DNA of 64,000 nt from Marisa cornuarietis. Lineage: Eukaryota > Mollusca > Gastropoda > Architaenioglossa > Ampullariidae. Under the pieces are notes generated by a model. The model did not search any database. It had not been told where the DNA came from and was given only the letters and a program-made list of their open reading frames with translations. The DNA lies in NCBI GenBank assembly GCA_004794655.1, contig SMMW01000171.1:712001-776000 (forward strand). The letters are read 5' to 3'. Position numbers and translations under genes: made by a program. Numbering within the stretch: the stretch's first letter is position 1; every line of letters starts with the position of its first letter. Below are positions 1 through 23,000 of this stretch, piece by piece.

Positions 1-1805
1 TGCAATGTATTCCAAGCATGCAGAAATAAATAAAGCGATATGTATTGTGCCAACAATTTCCCTTACAAATAAATGCAAATTTATGCAGAGATGAAGAATA
101 TAATATATTACAAACGGTCGGGACAAGTAATTATATACGCTAATCGAATAATTTCAGTGATTTTATTCAAATTAACATTTTGAGTTGCCGGGTTGGTACG
201 AAACACGTGTTATACATAAAGACTGCATAATGTACTCAGAAATCAAGAGTAATGTTTGCAAGGAAGCTGTATTGAAAGGATTAATTAAGAGAATTTCTTG
301 TCAGTATATCATTGATATTGAAGTAAAAAATAAGGAGAAAGCCTTCAGTCCCTCTGAACTAGGAGGGTTGACTGTGCAATGTGTACAACAATGTGCAGAA
401 AATCCCAAATTGCAGTCATTTTTCTTTTAGAACATATTTAAACGGCCCATGCAATTTTGTGGTTGTGGCCTCTAATACAACCCAGTTTACTTTAACAGTC
501 CCAGAGGCTTTAAGACATGCACTGGGCATCATTTTACTGATCAATGTCAGAGAGGCTATGCTGCAGTTTTACACAGGAGGCTATTGATTTTCTTCTGCTT
601 TTGTATCAACAGTGGCCTGTCTATTGGCACCAATGCTGCAGTTTTCTAGGATCATATTGACACAGCAGCAGCAACATTTATGCAGGTTAGAGTGTTTGAA
701 AAATTGTTTCATGAAAATAATGATATTACTGATATGTGTGATGCCCATAGACAGATGTAATCGATAAAGCTGTGATTTAAAAAAGATGAATATTTTAGCA
801 GTTGAGCCCTCAGTGAATCATACTGACTCATATTGCGTATGTTGAAAATGCATAAGGCCAGGCTCTTGAAGTGCAATTAGATTAGTATCTTCACAGCTCA
901 GTCTTAATTTTTCTTGCTAATTCTTCAACAATATTTCAATCGTTTTGAAAAGGTTTATGTTTCTTGCAGTTTGACTTGTGAAAACGCTAGCATTAAAAAA
1001 TGATGAGCTAACAGAATTAAAAACAAATTAAAACAAATTTGTAAACATGTGGGCATAAGGTCAGACATCAGAATTGTGAAAGGGACACAGCTGTTTACTC
1101 AAAAGTAATGACATTTTAACATGACATTTTCAATAATAGTTTGTTTTGACAGCAGTTGGTAGACTTAAGATTTATTATTACATTTGCTATGTTCAAGAAT
1201 GATCCAGCTGATATTTAAATAACATGTTTAAGTACTAAAAAGAAACTGTAAAATCTTACGGTAATGCTTCAGACCAGTGTCAGAAGAAGGACATATCATT
1301 TAATATTTTGACAGATTTTTGTTGTTGATCTGTGGATAAGTTATGACATAGTTTATTAGGAATAGCAAGGGAGTTATATAGTTTTAAAACATAGTTCACT
1401 GCTTTTTGTAATATAAATACATGATGCATTTATAGCCTAGAAAACATTAGCATAAGTTTCTTTTAGAACTAAAAAATAATTGGTGTGGGCTAATGACAGA
1501 TATCAAACATTGTCTTCTTAAATCACCTAGCTCAGTTTGCATCATCCCTGTTAATTTGCATTGCACTGTCATTACAACAGGCTATTAGCTTTCCATCCAT
1601 AAAATTCAAGGGGATTTTAGAGTCCCAGCTTAAATTACTTAAGGGGTGGAGTATTGATGAGTTGCTCATAATATACATAATATAACATGTTAATGCTGTC
1701 ATAATACAGTCATTTTAGAAATTGTTTTAATTATTTGTGCCACATTGTCACCTGGTTAAAGTTTTCTTGATTTGTATTTCTCATGTGATTTCATTTTATT
1801 TATGT
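1..1805. other. AT-rich noncoding stretch upstream of TTBK
   Basis: No recognisable gene is seen. The longest open frame, 81 codons at 185-430 on +, has no domain or motif I recognise, does not lie between clear splice sites, and has the base composition of its surroundings. The stretch is probably intergenic or a distal first intron of TTBK. No promoter element stands out. Confidence 0.5.
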
Positions 1806-2092
1806 ATGGAGGGGAATTGGATACCCAGAAGGTTAAAGCTTCAGCTTCCAGACCTGGAGGCACTGCTGTTTGATACCCGTGTGGTACAGCAAACCTCCCT
1901 CAACCAACCCAACTGCTAGCCATTAATACCTCTTTCCATATAGGTCGGGATAGGTAGGGCAGTGAGGTAGAGGAAATGGGCACCACCCTCACAACATCTA
2001 GCCCTGAGAAAAGGGAGGTCTCTAATGACTTACTCCCCAGCAACCAAAAAGGGGATGACTTTGAAAGCTCTGGGCTATTATATCAGTATACG
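1806..2092 (+). repeat. tRNA-derived SINE, copy 1
   Basis: The 5' part resembles a tRNA gene: an A-box-like segment (AAGGTTAAAGC) and a B-box-like segment (GTTTGATACCCGTG). A body follows with the phrases GGGCACCACCCTCACAA and TACTCCCCAGCAACC. The same body recurs at 39155-39410 and 39585-39830, which shows it is an interspersed repeat. The short open frames across it are not genes. The promoter boxes are eroded, so the copy is old. Confidence 0.75.
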
Positions 2093-3659
2093 CAGACTGT
2101 GGACAGGCCTGGCTTCATTAACCTTGTATGCATATGTACACATGCACAGTGTGAACACACAGGCATACACATATTTGGTCTGCATTGGAATAAAACAAGT
2201 TTGAATCTTGAAGCAAGTCTTTCTGAGACTCCACTTGTCAAACAGGTTGACTCTCATAATTACAAAAGAGCATAATTGCATTGGCATAGAGAGAACCACC
2301 TGCTGCTTTTCTTTCAATAACCATTTATTTTATAGTGGTGGGGGGTCCCTGAAGAGTGCAACATGTATTTACTATATTTAAACAGCTATATAAATGTTTC
2401 ATAAATGCTAGGTTATTCTGTTATTACAGATATTGTATATTATTAGTTGTTGATGTATTTGTATGGATAGTTAGGGAAGGTTGTGTGTGTGCATGCATGC
2501 ACACATGTACAAGTGTGCTTGTATGCATGCATTTGCTCAAGCATCTTTCTCTGTACACAAGCATATAGGAGGTAATATTGAATGGCTTCTCGCATTTACA
2601 GATGCTTGTAAAAATGAACGTGGATTTGTTGTGCTCCAAGGCTGGTGCACGATTTGCAGTCTGGCTGGCACACAGCCTGAGGTAAATGTATAGTCCATGT
2701 AGGTGCACCACTCACTCTCTGGCAGCTAAACTGAGATATAGCACAAAGACAGAGCAGCACTTTATGGTTTATTCCAATGTTCCCCATGTTTTTCTCCTGC
2801 TGTATTTCTTCCTCCAATGTTTTCCTTTGTATTATCACTCATTTTACTGTCTTCACTACCTAAACACCCTCCATTTTAAGTGTTGGTTAAATCTTTGGTG
2901 AAAATGAATCACTTCAATCATCACCGATCATTTGTAAAAATAATCAGGGGTTTGGCTGGATATTGGGTGTATATCTTTAATGGACGTAACTCTGCATTCA
3001 CAAGTGGAGATGTTTTTGGCTTGTCAGTTGATTCATGGAGCATTTTAACAGTTGATGACTGCTCTTTAAAACTTAAAATGTCCACCTACCTCTGGATGTC
3101 ATTTCGTCACCATCACCCCTCTTGCTCCACCTGGTTTTATATGATCTCTTCTCAGTCCCTCCCCTCCCTCACTTACAGGAAGAAAACATAAGTTGCTGTT
3201 CCCAGGCGAGAAATTATGACTTACCCTGTAGATAAAGGGATCAAACAGTTCCTCCCTAAATCTTTGCTTTTTGTCTGAAGAGTTGTCTGTAAATAAGTGG
3301 TTGAAGGGGTTCATCGCATGCAGTTGATCCACTGACTGGTTCCCATGTTACTGGAACTGGTGTTAGTATGGAACACCAAAACAGTTTCTTTATTTTCTTT
3401 CACCTGTGTTTATGCCAATTGTGCAACAACAGACCACTGCCTTCTGCATTGATCTCAACTGGGTGATGTCACTCTACGCCCATACTGCCATGCTAGGCTG
3501 ACCTGTTCACATGTAAGGTGACTCATCATCAACCATTGTGCATTCTGTGCAGAATGGCACCTTATCCAGCCAACCTATGATGGGTTAAACGACTTCAGAT
3601 CTGCTGGCACAGAGGGTGGGTAACCACAGCCTTCTTCCGGCAACTGTATTTACATCACC
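2093..3659. other. Upstream region of TTBK, no gene seen
   Basis: This stretch lies directly before the TTBK start codon. It holds a short alternating purine-pyrimidine tract (GTGTGTGTGCATGCATGCAC, about 2480-2505) and otherwise ordinary AT-rich DNA. The 5' UTR must lie here, at least from about 3600, but no TATA box or initiator can be assigned confidently. Open frames of 70-103 codons on both strands match no family I know. Confidence 0.4.
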
Positions 3660-13803
<10,144 letters not shown>

Positions 13804-15567
13804 AGCATGTACTCCATCTTGGCCCTCCACTTGTTTATCGCCATCACGCTCCCCATCCTCACCCCATTGCACTCTCGCTTCATGCTCGCCAAGCCCTATA
13901 CTTTGCTACTCATTCTTTTGCCCGCTGCTTCCTGGATAATTTGCCCCTGCATTCCCTGGTACAGTAATGTTTTGTTGACTTTTTCCTTTATTTTGTCTTT
14001 GTTTACAGATTCTTGCTCCTTGTGCCTACATTATGTGACTGTTTGACTTGCAGTTTAAGCCTCATTATGTTCATCAATGTTCTTTTGTATTTACCTTTTC
14101 TCTCTTTACAGCTTACTTTAAAAAAATTAAAACTGACTTTGGAGAATTCCTTACTGGTTTAGATTACCCAGTGTAAAGCATTGTGAGGAAATGTGTTCTT
14201 CATTTAATTTTGTATTTTTGTAAGATTGAGCAAAAATTTCCCATTGTTTCAAGTACATCGGAGACAGAAATGGCACAAATGCAATAACAAATAATGTAAT
14301 GCAAGGAGAGCACAGTACATAGTGTCAAGAGTTACTTATCTTCTCACTTTGGGTGATGTTTGCTTTGAGAGCATCGGGAAGTTGTTACAGGTCCCTGATA
14401 CTACATAATAGAAAGAGATAGGGTGTACAGCAGTCCCAGTCTGACTTCTGGCGGAAAAAGACTCTTTTGTAGACAGATAGATGGTTGTCACTGCATGGAA
14501 TCTTCAGCTTACAAAACTGACAGTTAAAAGTCTCTAGAAATTGAAGTCTACAGCTATTCAAGACCTGTAGGCTCTGACAGTAACAAACATCAGCAGGAAA
14601 ACAGAAAAGACAGAAAACTGCAGCCATTAGAGATACAGGTATGAGAGTTACAACCTGACGTACTTCCCCATCGTCCCCCTGTATCCACTCACCTCAGTCC
14701 ACCCATTATGCCTCCAGCAGATACATGGTGTGTGTGTGTGTGTGTGTGTTCATGTGTTTGTGTGTGTGTGTGTGTGTGCATGTTTTTGTGTGTGTGTGTG
14801 TGTGTGTGTGTGCATGTGTGTGTGTGTGCATGTGTGTGTGTGTTTTGAAACACCAGCCAGATGAGCACTTTTCCACTTGAGTAGTTCCCCTCCATTCCCA
14901 GGACACTTCATGCAGCATTTCCTGTAAGATTGAAAGGCTTTTTTTATCAGGGCACACTTCCAAAGTCGCACATTCCGTTGACAGTGTACCTTTATAAACT
15001 GAGCGTTGTCATTTGTTGTTTGCTTGCATTTTGACTAAATCTGCTCTGTTTAAAAAAAAAATCCCAACAAAAATAGAACTTCACTGTCTTCCAAAAAAAT
15101 TATGACATGATAAAAAGAGAGTGATTCACTAGACAAAAGAGCTATATTCAGAGAACGATGGGAAAAGGTGAGCCTCTCTCCCGCAGAAACACACAATCTG
15201 CATTCATTACATCTTCAACATTTTATACCTCATGTCTCTCCTGGACTAAATAGAGGAGAGATTTTTTTGTGTGCAGCTCTATTTCTTGCAGATCATGATT
15301 TGTAACTGGGGTCCTTTGTAGGCTTCAGGTGCAGATATTATTTCCATTGGTCTATAGAGTTGTCATTGTGGACGGTGATGAACAAAACAGTGTTGTCTCC
15401 ATCGCCTTGACAATGTTAAACCCATCAAATAGGACGACAACAAGTCTGACCAAGAACTGCTATATGAAGTTGCTCATTTGACAATATTTTCCCAGCTAAT
15501 AAGCCTTATGAGCCCCTTAAAAGAAATCTTGCTTGATAGTTGAAATACTTCCTAGTAATTTGACACT
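13804..15567 (+). other. Likely TTBK 3' UTR and downstream DNA
   Basis: No coding sequence is recognised after the TTBK stop. The end of the transcript cannot be fixed: the first clear AATAAA on + is at 17478-17483, with others near 21002 and 23817. The stretch includes the (TG)n tract at 14731-14845. Confidence 0.45.
14731..14845. repeat. (TG)n microsatellite with interruptions
   Basis: About 115 bases of TG dinucleotides broken by CATG and TTTG steps. The His/Thr-rich open frames on the - strand here are repeat artefacts. Confidence 0.97.
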
Positions 15568-15702
15568 TTCTGTTAATGATGAGTGTCCTGCCAAGCCACC
15601 ATTTGCTGTATTGCACACCATAACAGTCCATCTTGTATCTTATGTTTGTTCCTATATTCAAAGTAATCTTGAATAGTGAACCACATGAAGGCCTTCCACG
15701 TG
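15568..15702 (+). repeat. Unclassified dispersed repeat, copy B
   Basis: Second copy of the sequence at 13200-13335, 2.4 kb downstream, with conserved TGATGAGTGTCCTGCC, ATGTTTGTTCCTATATTCAA and AGTAATCTTGA segments. It could be a local duplication or two insertions of one family. Confidence 0.6.
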
Positions 15703-16782
15703 ACTGACTTTCAACATCCCAAAGAAGAAATTATTTTCATTTTTGGTTCTTATTCTGCATCTGCAACATTGATAAGAACAAAGTTATAGCCTTGCATGGA
15801 CTGGCAGAATATTTTAGGGCTGCATATACAATTAGTTTATTTATAATTAGCAGTCTTAATCCAGTGCACATGTAGCAGAATGGTGTAACATTTCTGCTGG
15901 AGATTGAGTAGTCTGTGCATGTGTGTGTGTGTGTGCATGCACATGTACAGGCTTCAGCGCACACATGTCTTGAAAGCTAGTGCATCATCAGCACTTCATA
16001 ACCTTGGTAGTTAACAGACAAAAGGTAAAGATGGCTTTGTTGAAGATTTTGATGATAAACATGGCTTGTCTGTATTATTTGTCCTGTGGAATTGTTGTTA
16101 AAGTGTGCATGGAGTTTCATGTTGTCAGGCCTCACATGGAGCTTCACAAAGGCAACTTTGATTTGATGAAAGCTGAAAAGTAACAGACAAACAGCTATAC
16201 AGCTGTAGGCATTTGTTGAAGCTTGTGTTCCTTGTAAGTCGAGAGGTTGAACATTAATATTAATATCAGTTGAATAATTTGTACTTTTGTCAAGAAATGT
16301 GGAATAGGTCATGATGAGTTGGCTTTTTCACCATCATTTTACTGGCATTTATAAGTTGGCCTTCTTTTGTTGCAGACCCCAGTCCATGAAAAAACAGGAT
16401 GATGGATAAGAGTGGTGTATGTGAAGCTAGTTGTGCCATGTGAAGAGTGAAGCAAGATGTAGATGTAGATCAATCAAAGTTATGCTCAATCAAAGGCATT
16501 GTGTAGGCAAGACTTTGTGAGCTGTGTTCACAACTCCAACGTGTTTCGCAACCCTTTATGATGACATTTGCATTCAGTCCTCTCTTGCATTTAAAATATC
16601 AAGTTGTGTTTGTGTGATTACCTAAAGATGCTAGCCAGTCATGATGCAAATGTTGTTCAAGATTGTGATGGGGTCTGTATGTTATGTAGAGAGAACAAAT
16701 GGGCAAAAGGTGTATGGATTGTGTACTGAGCAGTGATGAGAGTAGACTGTATGCAGAGAAATAACCCGTGCATTTAACCTGG

Positions 16783-16985
16783 AGGAAGCTGGTCTGACTG
16801 AGATGTCTTCTGAATGAAGGAAAAACTGGGCTGATTGAGATGTGTTGTGAGTGAAGGAAGCTGGTCTGACTGAGATGTCTTTTGAATGAAGGAAAACTGG
16901 GCTGATTGAGATGTGTTGTGAGTGAAGGAAGCTGGTCTGACTGAGATGTGTTGTGAGTGAAGGAAGCTGGTCTGACTGAGATGTA
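16783..16985. repeat. Short minisatellite, ~36-bp units in ~70-bp pairs
   Basis: Alternating units containing GAAGCTGGTCTGACTGAGAT and AAAACTGGGCTGATTGAGAT, each followed by GT(C/G)TT.TGAATGAAGG or GTGTTGTGAGTGAAGG. About five to six units. Unit length is near a multiple of three, so a - strand frame stays open; I see no sign that it is a gene. Confidence 0.9.
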
Positions 16986-18950
16986 TTCTACACAGATGAG
17001 AATGTTGTAGGTGCTTTATTGAGAACACTGAGTGCTGTCCATTTCTTGTTGGCAAGAACTTGGAAAAGAGTACATGTTCTAGTCACCAACAGCTGACATA
17101 GAATGATTCACGCTAGCATCAGAGGTTCTTCTTCTGTTCTGCACTTTGACGTAAGCTGCTTGAAACTCTTAGGTGACGTTGTGATGTGATAGACAGTTCA
17201 TGGTCTTTCTATGTTTAGTCATTGCTGAAGATCTTGCCCACTTTTTTATCATAATTCAAAATATTTCTCCACAAATTTTGAGTCTGCTTTGCACAGTTGG
17301 TTCGTTCATGATGATTGTGCAGAAAGAATACATTATCCTGTTAGTCATTTTGCTACTGCAGAGTTTTGACACATTTTTACCTTTTGCCGTTTTAAAATTT
17401 AGTTGGTATCTTATTTAGAAGTTGATTGGTCAAAAAACAACGCAAAAATGTATGTTGACCAGTTGAAACCTAATCAAAATAAACTTTGTAGGTATCTTGC
17501 AGGGTACAGTGATATGAATCATGAGGAAAATGGCTGCTTGGTCTGGACTTTGTTAAAGATCAGTTTTATTTTATTGGGATTGTGATATGTGGCAATTTTT
17601 AAAAAGTCAATTAGGAAAACTTTATTTAACTTTTTTGTACTATTTGTGAATTTGTGTTTGGCAAAATATAAAGAGTGAGTTTGTCGAGCAGACGTAGTAA
17701 AAATGTTTATTTTCAAAGAAGCATACTGTTCACTGAAAGACAAACAACATTACTTGCAGGAGGTTGTGATCCACTATTCTTGGGTTTAAATTATTAGACC
17801 TTTGTCAGTAGCCAGTCAGACTTTGTGCTACTGAATTATTTGCTCAAGTTTCTTGTTAACTGTATGAACCTACATACTCAGATATATTAAGCAGATGTTA
17901 AACAAGTTCTGGATGCCTGTGCTACAATAGTTGACATCATCTGGAGGTAGAATCCACCCTATGAAGCTGCGACAAAAGTCCTGCAAAATGTAGCTGTGTA
18001 GCTGTGCTTATTATTTCTTTTCCTTGGTTACGTGGGCGGTGTGGTGGTGCTATGGTTAGTGCCTGTGACCGATACAGCGAGGGCTGGCTATCCTGGCTGT
18101 TCTTTCTCCGCATGTGACATCTGTTTACAGGGCTGGCTGTCTTGTTGTGATATAACCTTAGTTGCTGGCTCGCTGTGAAACACCAGTTCCATCCTTAGTT
18201 ACATGTAATCTTTGATTTTTCTTTGTGAGTATTTCAGAGTTTTTAAGAGAGAGGTCTCTCAGAAATGGCTGTATTTTCTCCACGTCTGTAATTTATTTAC
18301 CCAGAGCATCAGTTTCCGAAGTAGTACATATATGTACCGCTTATTGTCAACAACTTGTTATATTTCAATTCCTCATCAGCTGAAAAATGTGTTATAGTAT
18401 GTGGTTAGCAGATGTTTTAAGCCCAGACATCAGTCTTATGAGTCAATCAGAAAATAACAAGAGAGACGGTGCATTTTCCAAATTACGCCATAAAGCAGAC
18501 ATAGATGACACAACACACCTAAAGCCATTCCACACAGGTACACAACTAGCTCCACCTCTAGCTTATGTGACACTACAATAGAATTAAGTACGAACAATTG
18601 ACAGAGACTTTGTATATACCCCAGATGTAAGATTGCTGCATGAACTATATATAATACTTGGTGTGGTGAAAAGTAAGAGTACAGGAAGAATTCAAAGATA
18701 TTCTTTGTTTTTGCCATGCTATACATTTTACTGTATACATGATTTGCATATAGCAGTACAAACTGGTGATTAGATTTATTTAGTCATTCAAGCCAGATGC
18801 CTTTGTTTGGATTGTTTGTATGTTGACAGGGCAGTCAGCAGGTGCACAGAGCTTTTTTTCTTTTTTGGCCTTTAAGGTCTTCAGCAAATGGAAATATTTG
18901 AACATGGAGAGTAGGGGAAGGGGGGTGTTTATTTGCTTCTTGTCATCTGA
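16986..18950. other. Noncoding stretch, nothing recognised
   Basis: AT-rich sequence with an AATAAA at 17478-17483 on +, which could be a TTBK polyadenylation signal. Open frames of 60-96 codons on either strand show no family resemblance. Confidence 0.4.
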
Positions 18951-18952
18951 CG

Positions 18953-19262
18953 CCATCCTCTTGTCAATTAATCCCATTCTCTTGACATCTGACATCATCC
19001 TCTTGTCACCTCCCACAGTCTTGTCACTGGCACCATCCCCTTGTCACTTGACACCATCTTGTCACCATCCTCTTGTCACTGACACCATCCTCTTGACATC
19101 TGACATCATCTTGTTCCCATCCCTTTGTCACTTGACACCATCTTGTCATCATCCTCTTGTCACCTGACACCATCCTCTTGACATCTGACATCATCTTGTT
19201 CCCATCCCTTTGTCACTTGACACCATCTTGTCACCATCCTCTTGTCACTGACACCATTCTTC
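18953..19262. repeat. Minisatellite with ~20-bp subunits and ~85-bp higher-order period
   Basis: Repeats of CCATCCTCTTGTCAC(TT)TGACA. A longer block starting CCATCCTCTTGACATCTGAC recurs at 19085 and 19170, so subunits are organised into 85-base blocks. No coding role is seen. Confidence 0.92.
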
Positions 19263-19599
19263 TGCTTGCTGACAAACCTTCATACACCTTTTACTCTGAA
19301 GGCACCTTTTAACCAGTGGTTTGTGGTTACGCAGTAGACTAGGCTGTGATTTGACTTGGCTGGGCCAGGTGTGTTGTGATGATCATGACAACATGTGCAG
19401 GACTGTAGCACTATAATAGCTTTGCTTTAACAAGTCAAATGTGCTCATCCTAGTGAACCTCCCCAGTCTTTGGAAACTTAAGGGTGAGCGCTTGACAGGT
19501 TTGCTTATTTACTATGTCTTGGCCCAGCATGTCTGAGTGCCCACAAGATATCACCCTGCAGATATGACATGTTATCATCTTTTAGCAAGTCATGAGAGA

Positions 19600-20060
19600 G
19601 TGGCACGGTCACTGTATATTCTCTACACCTGTGTTAAACAAAGAAGGCAGGCAGCGCCCTCAGCCAGCAGATATTATAATCAATAGAAAGACCAAAGCAC
19701 TCCTCCACAACAGATACAAAGGAGACTGGATAACTCTGACTGGTGGATACCAGGCTCTACGGGACCCCATCCACCAGCAACAAAAGCCAACAGATCCTCA
19801 TTTACAGACTTTGTACAGGCCACTGTGGTCTGAGTGCTTACAAAAATAGACATTGTATGCTGAGGCCAGTTTAAGTGTGGCTACTCAGAGCCGACTGTGA
19901 AACACATCTTGTACAACTGCCTCATCCACAAGGCAAAGTGGCAGAAACTGTGGACATCTGCACCCAACTCTGACCTCTGCCACACTCCCAGCTTTGCATC
20001 ATCCCTTGGCAAGAGGATCCAGCTGCATAGATATCAAAAACAGAAACAAGAATGTATGAT
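19600..20060 (+). mobile_element. Relic of a LINE RNase H / C-terminal region
   Basis: Broken frames read RLRTGHCGLSAY-like residues (here from TTTGTACAGGCCACTGTGG) followed by a Cys-rich stretch ending EPTVKHILYNC at about 19890-19925. This order, RTGHCGL then a CxCG..E..T.KHIL..C knuckle, is typical of the region after RNase H in Jockey-superfamily and I/R1-type LINEs. Frameshifts and stops show it is dead. The element clade cannot be told from so short a piece. Confidence 0.5.
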
Positions 20061-23000
20061 TGCTTGCTTTGTTGCTTGTGTTGATATGGTGAAAGGGTTT
20101 GTTGACAGTCTAATGACAGAATGGTGTGTGGGCCTGTGCAGTAAAGACTGTGAACTAACCAAGACTGGCGGTGAGTTCCTACAAATGTGACTGAGTGCCA
20201 GTCACTGGAGAGGTCCTGCTGTGTTTGCTCACAGTTTCTCAACAGCTGGAGGTTGTTGGCATCTTGTGTGTACAAGACAGACTAGCTGTTCATGTCCAGA
20301 CTCCCTTGCTTTCACATGCTCTGAAATGTTGCCAAGTTCTCAGAATATCTGTTTTGAATGTACAGTAGTAAAATTTTACAACTTTTTCTCATAATTTACA
20401 ACTTACTTTATGGTAGGAAAGGTGAATGGATACATTTTTTTACATTGCCTTTTCAACTGAGGCAGATCCAGGGGTGGGGGGGAAAGCTTATCTCAAGCCA
20501 TTTATGCACATAGCCTCCGAGCTTGTGTTAGTACGTTTTGGATAGTTTACAAATTGTTTAGAAATTCTGTGTTTTTCTGGTAACGCTTTGGTAATTACCA
20601 TCCAGCCTTTTTTGTAAGTAGTTCAGTGACTTCACTGTATTGTTGGGTCTGTTGCAGGGTAAGCTTCTTGTCATGCGTAGACTGTAGTGCGTACGTGAAC
20701 TAGAAGAGACAGACAACAATTGTGAAAACAGGGATGGTTGATATAGTTAAGAAAGCTGGGGGCCAACGGGAATGTGTGTGATGGGTTGGTGGGAACAGGG
20801 GAGGAGTTGTGAATCTGCAGACCAACGGACGAGAGAATGGTGAAATGCTAGGATGCAGTGTAAAATTTGTATCTTGAAAATTAAATTCTTTTTGAGCACA
20901 AACTCGCTTAAGAATCATTTTTGAGAAGATTAATGCCTTTGTGTGATATTATTCAGACAGTTGACATGGCACGTGTTCATATTTTTATATCAAAGTTAGT
21001 CAATAAAAGGCTGATTAGGAAGTCAGTTTAACAGTTGTTGCTGTTGTCTGTGCTGATGAATGAAGACACTTCAGAGCATGGAGATGGAAGTAAGATCTAT
21101 CTTGTAACGAGCTGGTTATTCCAGGAACAACTCCACTCCATTGTTCATGTGCCCAAGGCTGCATGCCAGTTCTCCTGACTGCTTCTTTTTTGATTCATGT
21201 TTGATGTAAATGCAAGGTAATTTGTTTATCACCTTCAGAAACTGGTCTCATTTGTTTTTTTGTCAGTGTGCAATCCAGTCAAATACTTTAAACAAAATAT
21301 GTTACGAATGTGTCAAGAACTACTTTTTGAACTCTTAAGTTTATGGCAGTCTAAGTCATTTGTAAAATTTGTTGTATTAATTTTGTGTGGAACATGTTTG
21401 GCAAGGATTGTGGAAGAAATTCAGTTGTTTCTTTTTAAGTCAAATGACTTGTAGCTTGCGATAAAGAACCTCTTGATTTCTGTAACAATGTTTTGTTGTT
21501 TTAACAGCCGTTAGTGGCAATGTTAATGAATTGTGTTTTGTTGATGGTTGTGTAGGTTGTGAGCACATGCTAACTATGGTTATGATGGTTGAGACATTGT
21601 CTGGCATTTTGCTGGAACTGTTTGCAATACTCACATCATTCTCACACTGCCTGGACATGCTTGGGGGACTAGGGGGGGGGGGGGTTTGTTTGGTTATTAC
21701 CTGAGCCACATCCAGCTTCTTTCCTATCATGCTTGTTTGTCTTGAAACGTGTCTTCATTAATGGGCTCACATGCTCAGGAATCATGACAGTTGTCAGATG
21801 TTAGTCAGCAGCGTTCAGTGACATTGACAGCATTTAACTACACCATCTACTTGAATGATTTTCATCAGACATCGCCATCAAGACAGCGGTGATGTGCACA
21901 GATGAGCACTAGGAGCCCCTGTGGTACCTGTATAGTGTACAGCCACCCATAGTCTAGTTGTAGGAGGGACACATCAGCCTCTTAAATGCAGCTTTGAAAT
22001 TCTGTGAGACTGGTGAAATTCTGTTATTTTTATCACAAATTAGACCATGATCAAATTCTGAAAGCAGGCAATAAGTCTTCAGTTGCTACTAGCAACTGCT
22101 GGTAGTTCAGGTGACATGAACTGATGGACTGCATGTTACCAGTGCGTCTGTCATGCAGTTTGGTCAGTTGCAATGTGTTCAGTGCTAATCTGTTGGCACT
22201 CACAGAGGCTCTGAATGTCACCCTGCCCACTGTTCCTAGCAGCTGTCTAGAAGGGACTTTCTTGGAAGCCTAGACTTTCCTTGGGTAGAGGAAATTAACC
22301 TCAAAGCCCTTCCTAGAACTAAGCTGACTGAACCCCCCCGTTTGTAAGAAAGTAGCAGAAATGCTAACATTGTTTCATCTATAATCAGTATCAGGCCTGT
22401 ACGTTATGAAACTGCAGACTGGGTGAGCAACTTTACACAAAGCATATGAAATGTTCAGGGATTTGGAGATTTCTCAGTGAAGCACAAGACCAGATTGATC
22501 ACATGATCACGTATGTCAGCTGCAATTGGTCACATTTATGTTGCTGCAGGTGTATTTTAGCCAACTTGCTTGTCAATATGCTCATCAAAATGCTCGTATT
22601 TATTTTACCGTATGTTTGAATGTGTGGAATCAGGAGGTATTTTGCATAAACATGGAACTTGATGTGCATGCACCTCTGTTTATCTGCTTGTGGAGGCAGG
22701 ATCCTAGCGAATGTGTATGGTGGAAATGAACTACAGTTTAAGAACTCAAATCCTTCGGCTTTATTGCTAGGTGCAAGTGAATGTTGCAGTACATTAAAAG
22801 TCTTTTTTCTTTTTAAGATGTTGTCAGTGGGCTATAAGAGGTTCTCCTAAGAATGCTGATGGCCAAGACGCCAGGCTGTGTATGTTATAGATCACAGGGT
22901 TTGTATTAACTACACTTCCTGGGGCTAAAGTGAAAGCTTTTGATGAGCTTACTGTTGAGCACTGATGACTGGCATGTTGTAGGTAGTTTGACAATACTGT

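Noticed and set aside
185..430. 81-codon frame near the left edge as a gene
   Set aside because: No family resemblance, no splice partners, AT-rich composition like the flanks.
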